From: Nitrospirota bacterium
GTDB taxonomy: Bacteria; Nitrospirota; RBG-16-64-22
Length of the DNA: 33,131 nt
Reading direction: 5' to 3'
Assembly: GCA_016195465.1 (NCBI GenBank)
Contig: JACPZO010000039.1
Span: 1 to 33,131 of the forward strand
Shown here: piece after piece, positions 7,366 through 15,460 of the stretch
Numbering within the stretch: position 1 is the stretch's first letter
How the letters are laid out: every line of letters begins with the position of its first letter
Program-made: the position numbers and the translations under genes
The notes under the pieces: generated by a model
Database searches by the model: none
What the model was told of the DNA's origin: nothing
The model's input: only the letters and a program-made list of their open reading frames with translations

Positions 7366-9296
7366 GCCCCTCCCCCCGGAGCGCCCTCGATCCGTTCCAG
7401 GGCCTGGAGGGCGGCTTCCTGGACGTCGTAATCCTCGTGCTCGAGGAGGGAGCGGATCTTTTCCTTCGCGGCGGAGGCCTTGAGCGCTCCGAGTGCCCGT
7501 GCCGCGGCGATGACGACGGGACCGGTGTCCCGGTCGAGCAGCTCGATGAGGACCGGCGCCGCCCGGCCGTCCCCCAGCTCGGCGAGCGATTCGACGGCGC
7601 GACACCGGACCCAGAGATTCTCGTCCCTCGCGGCGGCAAGGAGCGGGTCCACGCCCCGGCCGTCGCCGATCGACCCCAGGGACTGGGCGGCGGCCTGCCG
7701 GACTTCGGGGTCGGGGTCGGAGAGCACGGCGGCCAGCGTGTCGACCGCTTCCGCGCCGTGGTCCCGCAGGGCCCGGGCGGCCGCCTGCCTCACCTTGCCG
7801 TCGGCGTCGCGGACGGCGCCCAGCATCCCGCCGAGTCCCGTCTGCCCGCCGATTTTCGACAGACCCTTCACGGCCGCGAGGCGGCATTCGACCCGCGGCG
7901 CGAGGAGCAGTCGGCCCAGCCCGGCGACGATCTCGGCGTGGGCCTCTCCCGAGGCCAGGCGAACGAGCGCGCCGACTGCCCGATCGCGGACGTCCGGGTA
8001 CGGTTCGCCGTCCAGGAGAACGAGCAGGGGGCCCGCGCCGGCATGGTCCTCGATCTCTCCCAAGGCGACGGCCGCCTCGCGGCGGGCGTGTCCCAGTTCG
8101 TCCGTCAGAAGCGAGACGAGCCACGGGACCTGGCCCCGGTCCTTCGTTCTCCCGACGGCGCGGACGATCTCCAGCCTGACCTCGCGGTTCACGCGCCCAT
8201 ACGCCTCCCGGAGGACCGGGACGGAAGCGGGATCGGCGATCCGCGTCAGGGCCTTTGCGGCCGCCAGGCCCGCGTTCTCCTCCCTTGCGAGATTGGCTTC
8301 CAGCAACGGCCGGTCACGGATGGCGGCCAGGGCGCCCACGACGGCCTCCCATTCTTCCTCGTTGTCCGACGCGAGGCCCGCCGTATGGCGGAGGAGCGGG
8401 AGCGTCGCCCGCGGGTCGCGGACCCATCCGAGCGCCTTGACGACGTCCGTCCGAGGGCCCGACTCCGGATCGCCCAGGGCGTCCAGGAGACCCGTGGCGA
8501 AGATCTCGGTCGTTTGAGGGGTGAGCTTCTCCGTGAGCCTCTCGCCCGCGAGATCGATGAGCGTCTGGATGATCGTGTTCCGGAGGACCGGCTCGGCCCC
8601 CGGAAGGAGATCGATGAGCGGGCCGACCATCCGCTCGTCCGCGATCTTCCCGAGCGCCTCGATGACGGCGAACCGAACCTCCTCGCTGTCTCCCGAAAGG
8701 AGTTTCGTGAGCGGGCCCACGGCATCCGGACCCCCGAGGTTCCCGAGCGCCTCGATCGCCGAGAAGACGACCCACTCTTCCGGATCGCCGAGCAGCGCCG
8801 CGACGTCCGCCACGGCCCGGCCATCTCCCAGCTTTCCCAGCGATTCGGCCGCGCCCGCGCGGACGTTTGCGTTCGCGTCGCCCAGGGCCCCGATCAGGTC
8901 CGGAACGACGGTCTCGCTTCCGACCCGGCCCAGGAGGTCCACGGCGAACTTCCGGACGTCTTCGTCCTTGTCCCGGACGAGGGGGGCCATGAGGAAGAGC
9001 GCGGCGGCGGCCGTCTGCTGGAGGATCTCGACGGACATGTTGCGGACGGCGGCGTCCTCGTCCCGCAGGAGCGGAAGGAGGTTGTAGACGACGGCCTCGC
9101 CGCCGATCTGCACGAGCGCGTCGGTGGCGGCCTGCATGACGCCCCGATCTCCGTCCCGGAGTGCCCGGACGAGCGGATACAACGCCCGCCCGTCGCCGCT
9201 CTCGCCCAGGAGCATGGCGGATTCCCGGCGAACGCTCGGGTCGGGATCGGCCAGACGGGTCAGCAGGTCGGGAACGGTTTCCGTGTCGGTCGGCAT
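7356..9296 (-). CDS. HEAT-repeat (PBS-lyase type) scaffold protein
   Basis: The protein is built almost wholly of about twenty 31-residue helical HEAT repeats of the pattern DPxPxVRxxAAxxLGxxGD. No catalytic domain, signal peptide or membrane segment is seen, so it is probably a cytoplasmic protein-protein binding scaffold. The start is set at ATG 9296 (MPTDTETVPDLL) with GGGGTGAG upstream; an upstream in-frame TTG at 9338 is less likely. It is the first gene behind a sigma-28 type promoter and overlaps cheR, so it is the leading gene of the chemotaxis operon. A job in organising or tuning the chemosensory array is inferred, not shown. Its partner is unknown. Confidence 0.9.
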   Translation of the reverse strand: MPTDTETVPDLLTRLADPDPSVRRESAMLLGESGDGRALYPLVRALRDGDRGVMQAATDALVQIGGEAVVYNLLPLLRDEDAAVRNMSVEILQQTAAAALFLMAPLVRDKDEDVRKFAVDLLGRVGSETVVPDLIGALGDANANVRAGAAESLGKLGDGRAVADVAALLGDPEEWVVFSAIEALGNLGGPDAVGPLTKLLSGDSEEVRFAVIEALGKIADERMVGPLIDLLPGAEPVLRNTIIQTLIDLAGERLTEKLTPQTTEIFATGLLDALGDPESGPRTDVVKALGWVRDPRATLPLLRHTAGLASDNEEEWEAVVGALAAIRDRPLLEANLAREENAGLAAAKALTRIADPASVPVLREAYGRVNREVRLEIVRAVGRTKDRGQVPWLVSLLTDELGHARREAAVALGEIEDHAGAGPLLVLLDGEPYPDVRDRAVGALVRLASGEAHAEIVAGLGRLLLAPRVECRLAAVKGLSKIGGQTGLGGMLGAVRDADGKVRQAAARALRDHGAEAVDTLAAVLSDPDPEVRQAAAQSLGSIGDGRGVDPLLAAARDENLWVRCRAVESLAELGDGRAAPVLIELLDRDTGPVVIAAARALGALKASAAKEKIRSLLEHEDYDVQEAALQALERIEGAPGGGAWT

Positions 9297-9381
9297 GTCT
9301 CTCACCCCGCGGTTTGGGAGGGTGGATTCCAAGGGCAAAGGAATTCGAACCGGTTCCTCGAAGAAACTCCCGGCAGGAGAT

Positions 9382-9409
9382 TTATCGGCCGGCCGGGCAA
9401 ACTTCTTGA
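9382..9409 (-). promoter_or_regulatory. Sigma-28 (FliA) type promoter of the chemotaxis operon
   Basis: On the minus strand TCAA (9409-9406) is followed by 16 bases and then GCCGATAA (9389-9382). The -10 element matches the classic FliA consensus GCCGATAA in all eight positions, and the spacing is within the usual 14-16. It lies in a 137-base gap, about 86 bases before the HEAT gene start. fliA itself is encoded upstream in the same cluster. Confidence 0.75.
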
Positions 9410-9433
9410 GCGGAACCTACGGGTACTTGCGAT

Positions 9434-10792
9434 CTATCTCGTAACTTTGGCCGTCCTTCCGATCGACCCGCGGACAACGTAGATCCGGTCGACGATCGGG
9501 TCCAACTTGTGGAAATTCTTGATCTTCTCGAGGTTCAGGTGCCGGACCTCGTCGCCTTTGGCGAGGAGAAGGAGTCCCTTGGACGTCCTGAGGTCCCGGG
9601 CCAGGACCATCCCCTCCGCCAGGTCGTAGAACCCGACGGCCGCTTCCTCGTTCTCGTCCGGCCTTCCGTCCCCCGAGGGTCCCGTCAGGAGGACTTCGAA
9701 GAGGTTGACGGTATCCGGATCGAACCGCTTTCCCTTCTCGCGGATGACCGCGTCGAGCGCCAGGCGGGGGTTGTACTGCCCGCGGTAGGAACGATGGTTG
9801 AGGAGGGTGTCGTAGTGATCGCACAGCGCGACAATCCGCGCGGGCAGGGGAACGGCGTCCCCCTTGAGGCCGTTCGGATACCCCTTTCCGTCAAAACGCT
9901 CGTGATGATGGGCGATGACCTGCCCGGCCGGGGCCAGCCGGGGCATCCGCTCGACGATCCGGCGGCCCATCTCCGGGTGCTTCGCCATGATCTGGGCCTC
10001 CTCGGCGCTCAAGTCCTCTTCCGGCTTGGAAAGGATCCGGTCCGGGATGCCGATCGTTCCCAGATCGTGGAGGAGGGCGCCCAGCTCCACCTCGGTGATC
10101 TCGCCGTCGGACAGGCCCGCCTTCCGCGCCAGGGAGACGGCCATCGCGGCCGTCCTCTTGGCGTGCCCTCCCTGGAACGGATTGCTCAGATCGAGGAGGC
10201 CGGTGAACGTCCGGACCATCTCGACGAAGTTCGTCTCGAGCTCCTGGTAGAGACGGGAGAGGTCCTTGTTTCGCTGGTCGAGCTGGGCCGTCCGCTCGAA
10301 GACCTTCCGCTCGAGGTCCTGGTTGAGCGCCCTGAGGTCCTCGTTCTGCTTCTGCGTGAGGGCGTGAAGCGCCCGGACCTCCTTTTGCAGCCGGCCCGTC
10401 TCGATCGCCTGCCGGAGCAGGATCTTGAGCTCATCGTCGTTCCACGGCTTGTTCACGAACCGGTAGACCTGGCCGCGGTTGATGGAGTCCACGACGGCGT
10501 TCATGTCCGCGTAGCCCGTCAGGAGGATCCGCATCGTGCCGGGCGAGATCTCCTTCACCTTCGACAGGAACTCGACGCCCGTCATTTCGGGCATCCGGTA
10601 ATCGGAGACGACCAGGTCGACTTCCATCCCGTCGAAGACCTCGAGCCCCTCCCGCGCCGACGCGGCGGACAGGATGTCGTACCCTTCCTTCCTGAAGAGG
10701 CGCTTGAGAGAGCTGAGAATCGATTCCTCGTCGTCGACGAGCAGAACGACGGGATGTCTCGTTTCGGCCAATTGCGACGGTTGATCGCTCAT
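9434..10792 (-). CDS. Response regulator with HD-GYP domain (RpfG type)
   Basis: Predicted cyclic-di-GMP phosphodiesterase controlled by phosphorylation. The receiver domain (14-130) has D64 in VSDYRMPEMTG. A coiled coil follows (about 135-185). The HD-GYP domain (about 187-370) has GGHAKR (208-213), the HD pair H242/D243 in LLHDLGTIGIPD, HHHERFDGKGYP (295-306) and CDHYD. The Lys usually after HDIG is Thr here, but the metal ligands seem intact, so it is probably active. A C-terminal extension of about 80 residues (370-452) is of unknown role. It is a paralogue of the preceding gene. It is the last gene before the sigma-28 promoter. AAGGA lies about six bases before the ATG. Confidence 0.92.
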   Translation of the reverse strand: MSDQPSQLAETRHPVVLLVDDEESILSSLKRLFRKEGYDILSAASAREGLEVFDGMEVDLVVSDYRMPEMTGVEFLSKVKEISPGTMRILLTGYADMNAVVDSINRGQVYRFVNKPWNDDELKILLRQAIETGRLQKEVRALHALTQKQNEDLRALNQDLERKVFERTAQLDQRNKDLSRLYQELETNFVEMVRTFTGLLDLSNPFQGGHAKRTAAMAVSLARKAGLSDGEITEVELGALLHDLGTIGIPDRILSKPEEDLSAEEAQIMAKHPEMGRRIVERMPRLAPAGQVIAHHHERFDGKGYPNGLKGDAVPLPARIVALCDHYDTLLNHRSYRGQYNPRLALDAVIREKGKRFDPDTVNLFEVLLTGPSGDGRPDENEEAAVGFYDLAEGMVLARDLRTSKGLLLLAKGDEVRHLNLEKIKNFHKLDPIVDRIYVVRGSIGRTAKVTR

Positions 10793-10802
10793 TCGATTCC
10801 TT

Positions 10803-10826
10803 TCTCGTATCCGGAGGACGAGAAGG
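10803..10826. other. Hairpin overlapping the ribosome-binding site of the HD-GYP gene
   Basis: CTTTCTCGT and ACGAGAAG pair across an ATCCGGAGG loop, with one bulge. On the mRNA the downstream arm (ACGAGAAAGG) contains the AAGGA that precedes the ATG at 10792. There is no T-run, so it is not an intrinsic terminator. It could modulate translation. Confidence 0.4.
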
Positions 10827-10832
10827 TGTGTC

Positions 10833-10895
10833 TCTCAACCTTCGACTTTCGACATTCGACTGTCGACTTTCGACGCTGGATCCTGGACATCGGAC
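10833..10895. repeat. Heptamer tract (minus GTCGAAA-like) encoding a protein C-terminus
   Basis: Phased 7-mers: TCTCAAC, CTTCGAC, TTTCGAC, ATTCGAC, TGTCGAC, TTTCGAC, GCTGGAT, CCTGGAC, ATCGGAC. The TGA stop of the upstream gene (10835-10837) lies in the first unit, so about 14 C-terminal residues (VQDPASKVDSRMSKVEG region) are repeat-encoded. Confidence 0.8.
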
Positions 10896-11941
10896 ACGAC
10901 GGACATCAGCACGTCCGTCAACGTCGGATCGAACTGCCTTCCGCGCTGGTCGCCAAGCGCCTTCAGGATCTCGTCGTGCGGCCGGCGCGGCCTGTGCGGC
11001 CGGTCCGACGCCATGGCGTGGTAGGCGTCCGCGAGCGCGAGGACACGGGACCCGAGCGGGATGGCCTCGCCCGCGGTCCCTTCCGGATACCCGCTCCCGT
11101 CGTAGTGCTCGTGATGGTGCCGGACGGTCCGGGCCACCCCCGCGAAACGAGGGATGAGAGAGAGGACGCCCGCCCCGATTTCCGGGTGGCGGCGAATCTG
11201 CGCCTTGTCGGCTTCGGACAGGACTCGATGGGACCTCCTCAGCTCGGGATCGATCCCGACGCTCCCCAGGTCCATGAGGAGGGCGGCCGTCGCGATCGTC
11301 CAACGATCCGCGGCCGGAAGGTTCAAGGCCCGCGCCATCGCCAGCGCCAGGTCCCGGACCTTATCGGCGTGCCCGCGGAAGAACGGGTCCGCCGCTTCCT
11401 GGAGGGACGCCAGCGTCTCGGTCATCGCGGTCACCGCCCGCTCGATCTCTTCCTGTTTTTCCCTCGATTCGCTCACGGCGGCCTCGAGGCGGAGGTTCAG
11501 CGACGCGAGGTCGTTGTTCTTGACGGCCAGCTCCCGGGCGATGCGGTGCGACTCCGCGGAGATCCGGTACGCGTCGAAACAGCCCCTGACGTCCTCGCGG
11601 ACGGCGTTGTCGTCCCACGGCTTCGTCAGGAACTTCGCGATCCCCGCGCTGTTGACGGCCGCCACGATCGACTCCGGTTCCGCGTAGCCCGAGAGAATCA
11701 CGCGGACCGTCTCGGGCCACCGCCGGCGAACCTCCGTCAGAAATTCGACGCCGGTCATTTCGGGCATCCGATGGTCCGAGACGACGACGCCGATCGGCCG
11801 CTCCTCCAGGCACCTGAATCCTTCCGCCGCGCCGTTCGCCGTCACAACCTCGTACCCTTCCTTGCGGAACGCGCGCCGGAGGGCGGAGAGGATGTTCGGC
11901 TCGTCGTCCACGAGAAGAAGCGTGTTGAAGGGATCGCTCAC
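10835..11941 (-). CDS. Response regulator with degenerate HD-GYP domain
   Basis: Same architecture as the following gene: receiver domain (5-125) with phosphoacceptor D56 in VSDHRMPEMTG, coiled coil (about 130-180) and HD-GYP-like domain (about 185-345). GGH-like FRGHADK (188-194), HHHEHYDGSGYP (275-286) and ADAYHAM are kept. The catalytic HD motif, however, reads LLMDLGSVGID: Met223 replaces the metal-binding His and the following Lys is also lost. It is probably not an active phosphodiesterase and may bind or regulate instead. The start is GTG 11941, which overlaps the TGA of the upstream kinase (GTGA) and has GGAG eight bases before it. The last 14 or so residues come from a heptamer repeat and are unlikely to be functional. 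Confidence 0.9.
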   Translation of the reverse strand: MSDPFNTLLLVDDEPNILSALRRAFRKEGYEVVTANGAAEGFRCLEERPIGVVVSDHRMPEMTGVEFLTEVRRRWPETVRVILSGYAEPESIVAAVNSAGIAKFLTKPWDDNAVREDVRGCFDAYRISAESHRIARELAVKNNDLASLNLRLEAAVSESREKQEEIERAVTAMTETLASLQEAADPFFRGHADKVRDLALAMARALNLPAADRWTIATAALLMDLGSVGIDPELRRSHRVLSEADKAQIRRHPEIGAGVLSLIPRFAGVARTVRHHHEHYDGSGYPEGTAGEAIPLGSRVLALADAYHAMASDRPHRPRRPHDEILKALGDQRGRQFDPTLTDVLMSVVSDVQDPASKVDSRMSKVEG

Positions 11942-13551
11942 GGGCCCTTCTCCGCGGGAGGCCCGCCGATCGGGAGCGTGATGGAAAAAGCCGTTCCCCG
12001 GCCCGGCTCGCTCTCGACCTCGATCCGGCCCCCGTGCTTCTCGATGATTCCGTAGGTGATCGACAGCCCCAGGCCGGTCCCCTTCCCCGGCGGCTTCGTC
12101 GTGAAGAACGGCTCGAAGATCCGGGCCTTGACGTGCGCGGGCATCCCGCAGCCGTTGTCGGAGATCGTGACGGTCACCGCATCCCCCGCGGCGCGCGTGC
12201 CGACGCGGATGACCCCGTCCTTGTCGATGGCCTGGGCGGAATTGATCAGAAGGTTGAGGAACACCTGGTTGAGCTGCGGGCCGTACCCCAGGACCCGGGG
12301 GACCGGCTGGAAGTCCTTCTCGACCCGCGCCTTGTACTTGATCTCGTTCCAGGCGATGTTGAGCGTGCTCTCCAGGGCGTTCGCGAGGTCGACCTCTTCG
12401 AGCGCGCCCGCGTCGGGGTGGGAGAAACGCTTGAGATCCGAGAGGATCTTCTGGATCCGATCGATCCCTTTTTCGGTCTCCTCCAGGAGGCGCCCCGTGT
12501 CCTCGGCGATGAAGGCCAGGTCCTCCTTCTTGCGGTAGGCGGCCAGGTCGTCGACCAGTTCCCCCGTCTTCCCGCCGGCGACCAGGCCTTCCTCGATCCG
12601 CCGCGCGACCCACTCCAGCTCGATCAGGATGGAGGCGTACTCCCGGAGGGTCCGAATATTGGAAGAGATGAACCCGACGGGATTGTTGATCTCGTGGACG
12701 ATCCCGGCCGTGAGTTGGCCGATCGCCGCCATTTTCTCCGACTGGAGGAGCTGAATCTCCAGCGCGCTCCGCTCCGTGATGTCCTCGCCGAAGAGGACGA
12801 CCTCGCTCTCGCCCCCGCGCACCATGCGGACCGACGAGAGGGAGAGAATCCGCGTCGTCCCGTCGGGACGCGCGATCTCCGCCCTGCGCCCCTCCCGCGC
12901 CCCCGCCATGACCGCCGCCTCGACGACTGACGGACGCCCTTCGTCCTTCGTCCCCGCGGCGAGATCGAAGAAACCGCGGCCGAGCAGGTCGAGCCTCTTC
13001 CGCCCGAGAATTTCGATCCCGGCCGCGTTCACGTAGCGGATCACGCCGTCTCCCCCCAGCCGGGCGACGAGAAGGGGAGACCGGCTCACGAGGTCGTGGG
13101 AGAACTCCTTCTCCTGGAGGAGGGCTTTCTCGAGCCCCCGCGTCTCCGTCATGTCGTGGAAAACGACGACGCGGCGCGAGGGATTGGCGCCGTCCGCGGG
13201 CAGGGGCGAGATCCGGACCATGAAGTTTCCCTTGAGACGGACCGGGCCGGCGGGGACCACGCTCGGCGCGCCGGAGACGATCCGGCCGGCGAGGTTCGCG
13301 GCGGCCTCGCCCGCCGGATCGTCATGGATCGCTTCGAGGAGCGGCGCCTTGAGGACCGCCTGGGGCGTGACGCCCAGTCCCTCGAAGAAGGCCCTGTTCG
13401 TCCGCAGGATGAGGCCCGCCTCGTCCACGATCGCGAGGGGGTCGTCCATGGCGTCGAACGTCGACTGCCACTCCTTCTTCGCCCGCTCGACGACGGCGAA
13501 AAGCTCCGGCGAGACGGCCTGCTCTTCCGTGATTCGCTCCCTCGGGTTCAC
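11938..13551 (-). CDS. PAS-PAS sensor histidine kinase
   Basis: A soluble kinase of 537 residues. Two PAS-like domains (about 25-140 and 150-265) precede the H-box [20 protein letters not shown] with H286, a long helical insert (about 300-380), and the ATPase domain with [18 protein letters not shown] (465-471), FEPFFTTK and GTGLGL. No membrane segments are seen, so it senses a cytoplasmic signal or small ligand. The frame is open further upstream, but the start is GTG 13551. It overlaps the TGA of the preceding kinase gene (GTGA) and follows GGGAG. The C-terminal half is closely related to that kinase. It is the likely phosphodonor of the HD-GYP regulators downstream. Confidence 0.9.
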   Translation of the reverse strand: MNPRERITEEQAVSPELFAVVERAKKEWQSTFDAMDDPLAIVDEAGLILRTNRAFFEGLGVTPQAVLKAPLLEAIHDDPAGEAAANLAGRIVSGAPSVVPAGPVRLKGNFMVRISPLPADGANPSRRVVVFHDMTETRGLEKALLQEKEFSHDLVSRSPLLVARLGGDGVIRYVNAAGIEILGRKRLDLLGRGFFDLAAGTKDEGRPSVVEAAVMAGAREGRRAEIARPDGTTRILSLSSVRMVRGGESEVVLFGEDITERSALEIQLLQSEKMAAIGQLTAGIVHEINNPVGFISSNIRTLREYASILIELEWVARRIEEGLVAGGKTGELVDDLAAYRKKEDLAFIAEDTGRLLEETEKGIDRIQKILSDLKRFSHPDAGALEEVDLANALESTLNIAWNEIKYKARVEKDFQPVPRVLGYGPQLNQVFLNLLINSAQAIDKDGVIRVGTRAAGDAVTVTISDNGCGMPAHVKARIFEPFFTTKPPGKGTGLGLSITYGIIEKHGGRIEVESEPGRGTAFSITLPIGGPPAEKGP

Positions 13552-14879
13552 GACGGTTCTCCCGCCGCAGGGGGCTCGATCGGAACGACGACGCGGAAGG
13601 TCGAGCCCTTGCCCGGTTCGCTCTCGACCTCGATCCGCCCGCCGTGCTTCTGGACGATTCCGTACGAGATCGAGAGACCGAGACCGGTCCCCCGCCCCAC
13701 GTCCTTCGTCGTGAAGAATGGGTCGAAGATCCGCGCCTTCACGTCGGGAGACATCCCCCTCCCCGAATCCGAGACCTCGACCGCGATTTCCTTTTCGGCG
13801 GCCCGGGTCCGGACGCGGATCTCTCCGAACCCTTCGATCGCCTGGGCCGCGTTGACGAACAGATTCATGAAGACCTGATTGAGCTCCTGCGGGTAGCAAA
13901 GGACCGGCGGAAGGGGCTGGAGGTCTCGAACGACTTTCGCCTTGTACTTGATCTCGTTCCAGACGACGTTGAGCGTGCTCTCGATCCCCCGGTTGATGTC
14001 CGCGACCTTCCGCTCCGACTCGCCCGCCCGGGAAAACTCCTTGAGATCGGCGACGATCCGGCGGACCCGCTCGATCCCTTCCGCCGACTCGTCGATGATC
14101 TTCGGCAGGTCCTCCACGAGGAACGGAAGATCGACCTCCTCGGCCGTGTCCTCCAGCCGGGCGACCGCGCCGCCCGCGTCGGCCCCCGAGCGGATCGCGC
14201 GGCACGTCTCGGCCTGGACGGCCAGGAACCTGAGGAGCGAGTTCATGTAGTCCCGGAGCGAGTTCAGGTTCGACCCGACGAACCCGATCGGGTTGTTGAT
14301 CTCGTGCGCCACGCCCGCGGCGAGATGCCCGAGCGAGGCCAATTTCTCTTGATGGACGAGCTTCGCCTGCGTCTCTTTCAGGTTCCGGTACGCGTCCTCC
14401 ACGGAGTTCTTCGCGCTCTCCAGCTCGCGCGTCCGGAGGGCGACCTTCTCTTCGAGTCCCTCCTTCGCCTTCTCCAGTTCGTCGATGAGCTGGATGATCT
14501 CCCGCATGTCCCGGGCCGCCAGGATCAGCCCTTCTACCCCGCCGCTCTCGTTCCGAAGGAGAGAGCCGTTCACCGTGACCGGGATCGGCTCGTTCCCCTC
14601 GCCCATGAACGTGAGCCGATAGTTGACGATCGTCCCGGACCGGAACAGGCGCCGGACGGCGTGAAAGAGCTGGAGGTCGCCGTCGAAGACGAGGACGCCG
14701 ATCGGCCGCCCCGCCAGGTCGCCGATGGGACGCCCCAGCAGTTCCTGGGCGGCCCGGTTGACGAACCTGACGGTGGCGTTCGGATTCACCAGGATCAGCG
14801 CGTCCAGAAGGCTGTCGACGACCTTCTCGAAGACGGCCGGGTCCTCAACCGGAAGCTTTGTTTGGTTCGTCGTCCGCAT
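13548..14879 (-). CDS. PAS sensor histidine kinase
   Basis: A soluble kinase of 443 residues: one PAS domain (about 15-125), a coiled coil (about 130-175), the H-box QEKLASLGHLAAGVAHEINN with H192, and the ATPase domain with NLFVNAAQAI, DSGRGMS, FDPFFTTKDVG and GTGLGL. The kinase core and the region [16 protein letters not shown] match the next gene ([16 protein letters not shown]), so the two are tandem paralogues differing mainly in the number of PAS domains. The start ATG 14879 has only a weak AAAGAG upstream. It ends in a GTGA overlap with the next kinase. The upstream gap (14880-14991) is filled by heptamer repeats. Confidence 0.92.
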   Translation of the reverse strand: MRTTNQTKLPVEDPAVFEKVVDSLLDALILVNPNATVRFVNRAAQELLGRPIGDLAGRPIGVLVFDGDLQLFHAVRRLFRSGTIVNYRLTFMGEGNEPIPVTVNGSLLRNESGGVEGLILAARDMREIIQLIDELEKAKEGLEEKVALRTRELESAKNSVEDAYRNLKETQAKLVHQEKLASLGHLAAGVAHEINNPIGFVGSNLNSLRDYMNSLLRFLAVQAETCRAIRSGADAGGAVARLEDTAEEVDLPFLVEDLPKIIDESAEGIERVRRIVADLKEFSRAGESERKVADINRGIESTLNVVWNEIKYKAKVVRDLQPLPPVLCYPQELNQVFMNLFVNAAQAIEGFGEIRVRTRAAEKEIAVEVSDSGRGMSPDVKARIFDPFFTTKDVGRGTGLGLSISYGIVQKHGGRIEVESEPGKGSTFRVVVPIEPPAAGEPS

Positions 14880-14904
14880 CGCTCTTTAACCGTCCGTTTT
14901 GGCG

Positions 14905-15009
14905 TTCAGCATTCAGCTTCTAGCTTTTCAACCTTCGACTTTCAACTTTCAACTTTCAACTCTCAACTCTCAACTCCTCACTCTCAACTCCTCACTCCGA
15001 ACTCCTCGC
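14905..15009. repeat. 15-unit heptamer tract (TTTCAAC/TCTCAAC/TCCTCAC; minus GTTGAGA)
   Basis: The stretch divides into fifteen 7-mers without a slip: TTCAGCA, TTCAGCT, TCTAGCT, TTTCAAC, CTTCGAC, three TTTCAAC, two TCTCAAC, TCCTCAC, TCTCAAC, TCCTCAC, TCCGAAC, TCCTCGC. The TGA stop of the receiver gene (14992-14994) is inside, so its C-terminal residues (about ARSSE) are repeat-encoded. Confidence 0.88.
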
Positions 15010-15387
15010 TCCATCCTTCATTCCCTTCAGCGTCTCGTGGATCAGGCGCGCGGCTTCCGAGAAATCGGCCGCCTTCGGAAAAACGCCCGCGGCGCCCAGG
15101 GTCGTCGCCTGGCGGATCTTCTCGTCCGTCGCGAACGCCGTCACCATGATCACGGGCACATCCGGCCGAGCGGCCTTCAGTTTCCCGAGCGTCTCGATCC
15201 CGTCCATCCCGGGCATGAGGACGTCCAGGAAGACGACGTCGGGCGGCGACTGGACGACGGCCTCGAGCGCCTCCGCCCCGCTCGCCGCCTGCGCCACGTC
15301 GTACCCGTGGGCCATGAGGTAGAACCCCATCGTCTCCGAGTAGTCGGATTCGTCGTCGACCAGCAGGACACGGACCGGCCTCTCCAT
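14992..15387 (-). CDS. Single-domain response regulator
   Basis: A 131-residue stand-alone receiver: acidic pair D11/D12, phosphoacceptor D55 in VFLDVLMPGMDG, conserved Thr in MVTAFA and Lys in VFPKAAD. There is no output domain. It lies between a PAS kinase (upstream) and two further kinases (downstream), so it may shuttle phosphate among them. GGAG lies eight bases before ATG 15387. The last few residues are encoded by a heptamer repeat and are probably irrelevant to function. Confidence 0.9.
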   Translation of the reverse strand: MERPVRVLLVDDESDYSETMGFYLMAHGYDVAQAASGAEALEAVVQSPPDVVFLDVLMPGMDGIETLGKLKAARPDVPVIMVTAFATDEKIRQATTLGAAGVFPKAADFSEAARLIHETLKGMKDGARSSE

Positions 15388-15424
15388 GACTCACTCCACC
15401 CCGCGATTCCGGATTGCGCGTTTT

Positions 15425-15460
15425 GCAATCCGCAATCCGCAATTCGCAATTCGCAATTTC
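15425..15460. repeat. Heptamer tract (GCAATCC/GCAATTC; minus GGATTGC) abutting a stop codon
   Basis: Five 7-mers (GCAATCC twice, GCAATTC twice, GCAATTT) plus one base reach directly to the TAG stop at 15461-15463 of the upstream kinase. Confidence 0.8.

Noticed and set aside
7366-8124. N-terminal extension of CheR by 253 residues
   Set aside because: It lies in another frame of the HEAT gene, has no domain, and a strong ribosome-binding site precedes the internal ATG at 7365.
12614-14205. Longer start for the PAS-PAS kinase
   Set aside because: The upstream part overlaps the preceding kinase in another frame and lacks domain matches; the GTGA overlap at 13548-13551 is a better start.
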